From JANLSO01 sp031362405 (GTDB taxonomy: Bacteria > Actinomycetota > Thermoleophilia > Miltoncostaeales > Miltoncostaeaceae): a DNA stretch of 41,813 bases. The stretch lies in the NCBI GenBank assembly GCA_031362405.1, contig JANLSO010000185.1, positions 1 through 41,813 of the forward strand, read 5' to 3'. A program made the position numbers and the translations under genes. Shown piece by piece: positions 38,663 through 41,813 of the stretch (position 1 is its first letter; every line of letters begins with the position of its first letter). Below the pieces are notes generated by a model. That model was not told the origin of the DNA and searched no databases. It was given only the letters and a program-made list of their open reading frames with translations.

Positions 38663-40014
38663 CCGCGCAGGCTCCAGGTCCACGTGTACCCGTCGTCGGT
38701 GCCCGGCATCGACCCGGTTGCGCTACCCGCGAACACGTCGCTCGTCGTCACCGAAGGGTTCTGCGTGAATGGCAGAAGGCCGATGCCGAGCAGGGGCCAG
38801 ACACCGGTTCTCCCGTTGCTGGTCTCCTGCCCCGGTGGGCACGCGGAAAGAACGGTCGGAATCTGCGCGAGGTTGCCATCGAGGGCCAGCCGGTACGTGT
38901 CGGGATCCCCATCGGTTACCGAGAGCGCCGGTGGTGGCATCCCGGCGTAGACGGCGTTGACGTCGAACGTGCCCTGCCCTGAGATCGTGCAGCCACCGCC
39001 CGCCGGCACGATCCGGATGTGTGCGGTGAAGGAGCCCGTCTGCACTTCGTAGAGGGTCGTCGGACCCCCGAATTGCGGCGGGAGGCCGCCGAGGCTCTTT
39101 GAGGGCACCAACTCCAGGGCTCCATCCCAATCGAGCGTGCCGATGATGGCTCCGACCGGCGTCACCTTCGCGTAGTCGAGCGAGCCCGTGAACGTCCCTT
39201 TGATGGGGACCGGTTGCTCGCACAGCAGAGCGGTGAGCCGGCGCGCCAGATCGGCTTCGAGTTCGAAGAACGCCTCCGCAGGGCCCTCGACGCTCGTTCC
39301 CCTGAGCGTCTTCTTCGAACTCCACTTGTACGTCTCCGCGTCGATCCGCATCCGACCGTTCGCGACGGTGATCGTGCCGCGGACCCCTCGCGTCGGGCTG
39401 ATGAGCCGGCCGGGACGAATCGCGGTTGTGGGGTCGACGAGTCCGCGGCGAACCAGTGCCAACTCGAGGTTGTAGGCGTCGGTGAACTTCATACTGCGTT
39501 CGACGAGCGAGAGGTCACAGGTGGCCGTCTTTACGTCGATCAGATCGGTGATCAACATGTCGCGAAGACCCTTGTTGAGGACGGCGAACTCGCCCGTCCC
39601 ACCGCGGAAACTCTCGTCTGGCAGGGCAACGATGGGTCGCACGATGGTGGTCGCCTGCTGCGCCCTCAGGCTAACCGAGCGACGCTGGCCTCGTCTCAGA
39701 CGAACCCGGGTCGGCTTCGGTGAGAACACTTTCCTGAGAGTCACCACCGTCGGAAACAGAGCGAAGGCACCCCTCGGGACGGTCACGCGGTAGCGGCCGG
39801 TCGCGTCGGTGTCATCGACGGTCGCGATCTCGCCCGTCTGGAGATTGACGGCACGGACGAAGGCCTGACCTGCTCCGGCCGCCGGGATCGGGGCCCCGCT
39901 GATGCGCCCCGCCACCGTTGAGGCCTCCGCACGAAAGCCGCCGAGGAGCATCACCGCGACGGCGAGAACGAGCCAACCGTAACCGAACAAACGCCGTTGC
40001 CAAGGTAAGCGCAC
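38659..40014 (-). CDS. Exported protein, peptidase-regulatory-like and FlgO/CsgG-like parts
   Basis: A 451-residue protein with an N-terminal signal/anchor (RLFGYGWLVLAVAVMLLGGF). Residues 30-115 resemble a carboxypeptidase regulatory-like beta domain (STVAGRISGAPIPAAGAGQA, DDTDATGRYRVTVPRG). Residues 135-265 look like the FlgO/CsgG-type domain (VLNKGLRDMLITDLIDVKTA, CDLSLVERSMKF, LVDPTTAIRPGRLI, RGTITVANGRM), found in outer-envelope assembly lipoproteins. The C-terminal 185 residues are beta-rich and not recognised. The lack of a lipobox and the lack of curli genes leave the role open. The start is a GTG; the second half could be a separate domain for surface exposure. Confidence 0.6.
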   Translation of the reverse strand: MRLPWQRRLFGYGWLVLAVAVMLLGGFRAEASTVAGRISGAPIPAAGAGQAFVRAVNLQTGEIATVDDTDATGRYRVTVPRGAFALFPTVVTLRKVFSPKPTRVRLRRGQRRSVSLRAQQATTIVRPIVALPDESFRGGTGEFAVLNKGLRDMLITDLIDVKTATCDLSLVERSMKFTDAYNLELALVRRGLVDPTTAIRPGRLISPTRGVRGTITVANGRMRIDAETYKWSSKKTLRGTSVEGPAEAFFELEADLARRLTALLCEQPVPIKGTFTGSLDYAKVTPVGAIIGTLDWDGALELVPSKSLGGLPPQFGGPTTLYEVQTGSFTAHIRIVPAGGGCTISGQGTFDVNAVYAGMPPPALSVTDGDPDTYRLALDGNLAQIPTVLSACPPGQETSNGRTGVWPLLGIGLLPFTQNPSVTTSDVFAGSATGSMPGTDDGYTWTWSLRG

Positions 40015-40044
40015 GCTGCCGCCCTTCGAGTCGTTCGACGGAAC

Positions 40045-40916
40045 CTACGCCCCCCGGAGCTGATACACCCGCGGCGCGTCATTCACTGTGAGGGTCGATG
40101 ACTCAACCCGGGCGCACCATCGGAAGATGCGCTCCGCATTCGGTCGTACAACACGCAAAACGCATCGTTGCTCTGCGGCAGAGCCGTCAGCGCGGCCAAC
40201 TCGTGCCAGCGAGATCACGCCGAGGCCGAGTGCGCCGCCTGAGACCCAGCCGTCGTCGGCCGCCGGTGTGACGATGGTGTAGTCGGTCAGCATCAAGGCG
40301 CTGGTGATGAGCACGGCTCCCGGGATGTCGGCGCCGCTACCAAAACCGACACCTTTGTCGTTCTCGAGCAGACGCTGAGCGAAGAACGCTGTTGCGATGC
40401 CGATCGGGATGTTCACGAAGAAGATCCCGTGCCAGTTGATCGCCTGGGTCAGCACGCCACCGGCAAGCAGACCGACCGAACCGCCGGCCGAGGCGACGAA
40501 GCTGTAGACGCCGATCGCCTTGGCCTGCTCCCGAGGCTCCTGGAACATCGTCACGATCGTTCCGAGGATCACCGCGGAGGTCAGCGCCCCGCCGCGCCCT
40601 GCACGAACCGCGCCGCGATCAGCATCTCCTGGCTTTGGGCAAGGCCGCACCACAACGACGCCAAGGTGAACACCGCCAGCCCGAACATGAAGACGCTCTT
40701 GCGCCCGAGGATGTCGCCGAAGCGGCCAGCCAGAAGCAGCAGACCACCGAAGGCGATCAGGCACGCGTTGACCACCCAGGCAAGGCCCGACTGGGTGAAG
40801 CCGAGATCGTCTTGGATCGCCGGCAGGGCGACGTTCACCACCGTGGCGTCGAGGACGATCATGAGCATCCCCACGCACAAGACGTAGAAGGCGATCCAGC
40901 GGTTCTTCTCGGTCAT
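40045..40916 (-). pseudogene. DHA2-type MFS transporter, frameshifted and truncated
   Basis: ATG 40916 begins RWIAFYVLCVGMLMIVLDATV, the typical first helix with the LDATVVNVALP motif C-like start of DHA2 (EmrB/QacA) exporters, and continues to FVQGAAG. At about 40589 one G appears to be missing (GGCGCGGCGGGGCG for the expected GGCGCGGGCGGGGCG), after which another frame carries GGALTSAVILGTIVTMF, GVYSFVASAGGSVGLLAGGV and NWHGIFFVNIPIGIATAFFA. The homology ends near residue 240 of an expected 450-500, and the last 50 codons are unrelated. So helices 8-14 are absent. It is a remnant of a drug-type proton antiporter. Confidence 0.8.
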
Positions 40917-40950
40917 GTAGGCGAGCTCCCTTCCTCTTGCGCCATTCTGA

Positions 40951-41220
40951 TCAGGCGGCGAAACGACGGGCCACGCGGGCCCGCGCCTTCTGCGCCTCGA
41001 TCTCGCGATTCTTTGGCGCGGTCGTCGTCGACAGCTCACCGAGAAGCACCAGCGATGCCTCGGCGATGGCGTCAACCGCCCGCTGAAAGGCATCCTCATT
41101 GGCGGCCGACGGCTTCGTGAAGCCACTGATCTTGCGCACGTACTGCACGGCGGCAGCACGGATTTCGTCGTCGGTGGCCGGTGGCGCGAAGTTGTAGAGC
41201 GGACGAATGTTGCGACACAT
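40951..41220 (-). CDS. DUF2277 family protein
   Basis: An 89-residue protein beginning MCRNIRPLYNFAPPATDDEI, the family's diagnostic N-terminus, and continuing with AAAVQYVRKISGFTKPSAAN, FQRAVDAIAEAS and a basic tail. It is small, soluble, helical and conserved in many bacteria; its role is unknown. GGAGG nine bases upstream supports ATG 41220 over the longer open frame. It lies between the transporter relic and a winged-helix gene, and may be cotranscribed with the latter. Confidence 0.88.
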   Translation of the reverse strand: MCRNIRPLYNFAPPATDDEIRAAAVQYVRKISGFTKPSAANEDAFQRAVDAIAEASLVLLGELSTTTAPKNREIEAQKARARVARRFAA

Positions 41221-41317
41221 GGCAAGGACCTCCGTTCGCGTTCGTGATGAACGCCATCGTATGTCGGGCATTGCTTCTGGCGCCCGTCGACCGGCCGCAG
41301 AGATCCTGACCGCCTGC

Positions 41318-41813
41318 TCAGCCGTTGAGCCAGCCCTCGAGGGACGCCCGCTCACGCTCCAACTCGCGCTGGAACCGCTCCGGGATGGGTTCAAAGCGCG
41401 TCAGCACAACCCGCCGTGCGTCGACCTTCCACACCCCGGCGACGGCACCGTCGACGAGGAACGTCGCCTCCGACTGGGGCTTCTTCGTGTGAAAGATGAG
41501 CGGACGGAACCGTTCGGGAAGGATCTCCGCGCGGCGGACATGAGCGAGGAGAATCGCCTCCCAGTGGCCGAGGAAGCGAACGGGCGCCGGCGCGTCAGCC
41601 TCCGGTAACTTCCCGCCGGGCAGTTCGAGGAGCGTTGTGCCGTCCTCGAACTCGATCTCCAACAGGGGCATGGCCGCGATGGCGTGGCGCAGCGTTTTGA
41701 TCGGGATACCCGACCAGCTCGCGACGTCGGCCGGAGCCGCCGGACCGAACGCGCCGAGGTAGGACCGGACGATTTCCTGCATGGCCTGTTCTTCGCTCGG
41801 GGGCGGAACCTCC
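41318..41813 (-). CDS. Winged-helix DNA-binding domain protein (AlkZ/YcaQ-like), partial
   Basis: The C-terminal 165 residues of a protein that runs off the window end. The frame stays open upstream of ATG 41782 (PPPSEEQAMQEIVRSYLGAF), so the true start lies beyond 41813. The sequence YLGAFGPAAPADVASWSGIP, FLGHWEAILLAHVRRAEILP and FLVDGAVAGVWKV is typical of the winged-helix DNA-binding family that includes the interstrand-crosslink glycosylases AlkZ/AlkX/YcaQ. The catalytic Q-x-D/Q motif would lie in the missing N-terminal half, so activity cannot be judged. The stop at 41318 is followed about 100 bases later by the DUF2277 gene. Confidence 0.8.
   Translation of the reverse strand, partial: EVPPPSEEQAMQEIVRSYLGAFGPAAPADVASWSGIPIKTLRHAIAAMPLLEIEFEDGTTLLELPGGKLPEADAPAPVRFLGHWEAILLAHVRRAEILPERFRPLIFHTKKPQSEATFLVDGAVAGVWKVDARRVVLTRFEPIPERFQRELERERASLEGWLNG

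Noticed and set aside
1..41813. CRISPR array
   Set aside because: Despite the Cas3-like fragment, no regularly spaced direct repeats were seen anywhere in the window.
1..41813. tRNA, rRNA or riboswitch
   Set aside because: The intergenic gaps are short and none shows a cloverleaf, rRNA-like stretch or known aptamer core.

Overview
The window is about 42 kb of high-GC, gene-dense bacterial chromosome. It most likely comes from an actinobacterium of the Thermoleophilia (Solirubrobacterales/Gaiellales-like). The clues are the gene order ftsK - rodZ-like - cinA - recA - miaB - miaA - dapF - dapL - dut, a MurT/GatD pair, an actinobacterial LexA box before recA, an Rpf-like secreted protein and a primary sigma factor. 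This assignment rests on gene content and order, not on a database search. No tRNA, rRNA, CRISPR array or complete insertion sequence was seen.

Layout. 1-312: a broken edge where a Cas3-like helicase fragment abuts a truncated DUF3052 gene. 329-5746: sodA diverges from ftsK, a RodZ-like gene and cinA. 5788-7633: recA with its LexA box and terminator, then an intact VapBC-type toxin-antitoxin pair. 7643-12376: a tight forward operon miaB-miaA-dapF-dapL-dut covering tRNA modification, diaminopimelate synthesis and dUTP removal. Three genes in the forward block (cinA, dapL, dut) have no ATG, GTG or TTG where the family N-terminus demands a start, and appear to begin at CTG. 12380-13635: a decayed TetR/short-chain-dehydrogenase pair with its operator-like palindromes still present.

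13727-17265 (reverse): rpiA-murT-methyltransferase-gatD, all overlapping, so an unassigned methyltransferase is translationally locked between the two halves of the lipid II amidating enzyme. 17294-20216 (forward): metallo-hydrolase, NrtR-like regulator with a degenerate Nudix box, two small unknown genes and AlgH. 20269-24929: primary sigma factor, Rpf-like protein and RecQ. 24913-28763: a wall-enzyme cluster (L,D-transpeptidase, enolase-superfamily enzyme, amidase, D-Ala-D-Ala peptidase). 28749-33451: two tandem membrane GGDEF-EAL proteins that arose by duplication.

33.4-41.8 kb is accessory and eroding. It holds relics of a GNAT gene, a FitAB-type toxin-antitoxin pair, an alpha/beta hydrolase and a DHA2 transporter. 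Among them are intact genes for a small barrel protein, a UlaG-like hydrolase, an astacin-family protease with six C-terminal repeats, an acetyltransferase, a secreted FlgO/CsgG-like protein, DUF2277 and a partial winged-helix protein. The long housekeeping genes are frame-intact while only dispensable families are broken, which argues for real gene decay rather than poor sequence. I see no single convincing new multi-gene system. The best candidates for new biology are the MurT-methyltransferase-GatD operon, the CTG-start genes, the degenerate-Nudix regulator cluster and the enolase-superfamily enzyme inside the wall-enzyme cluster.
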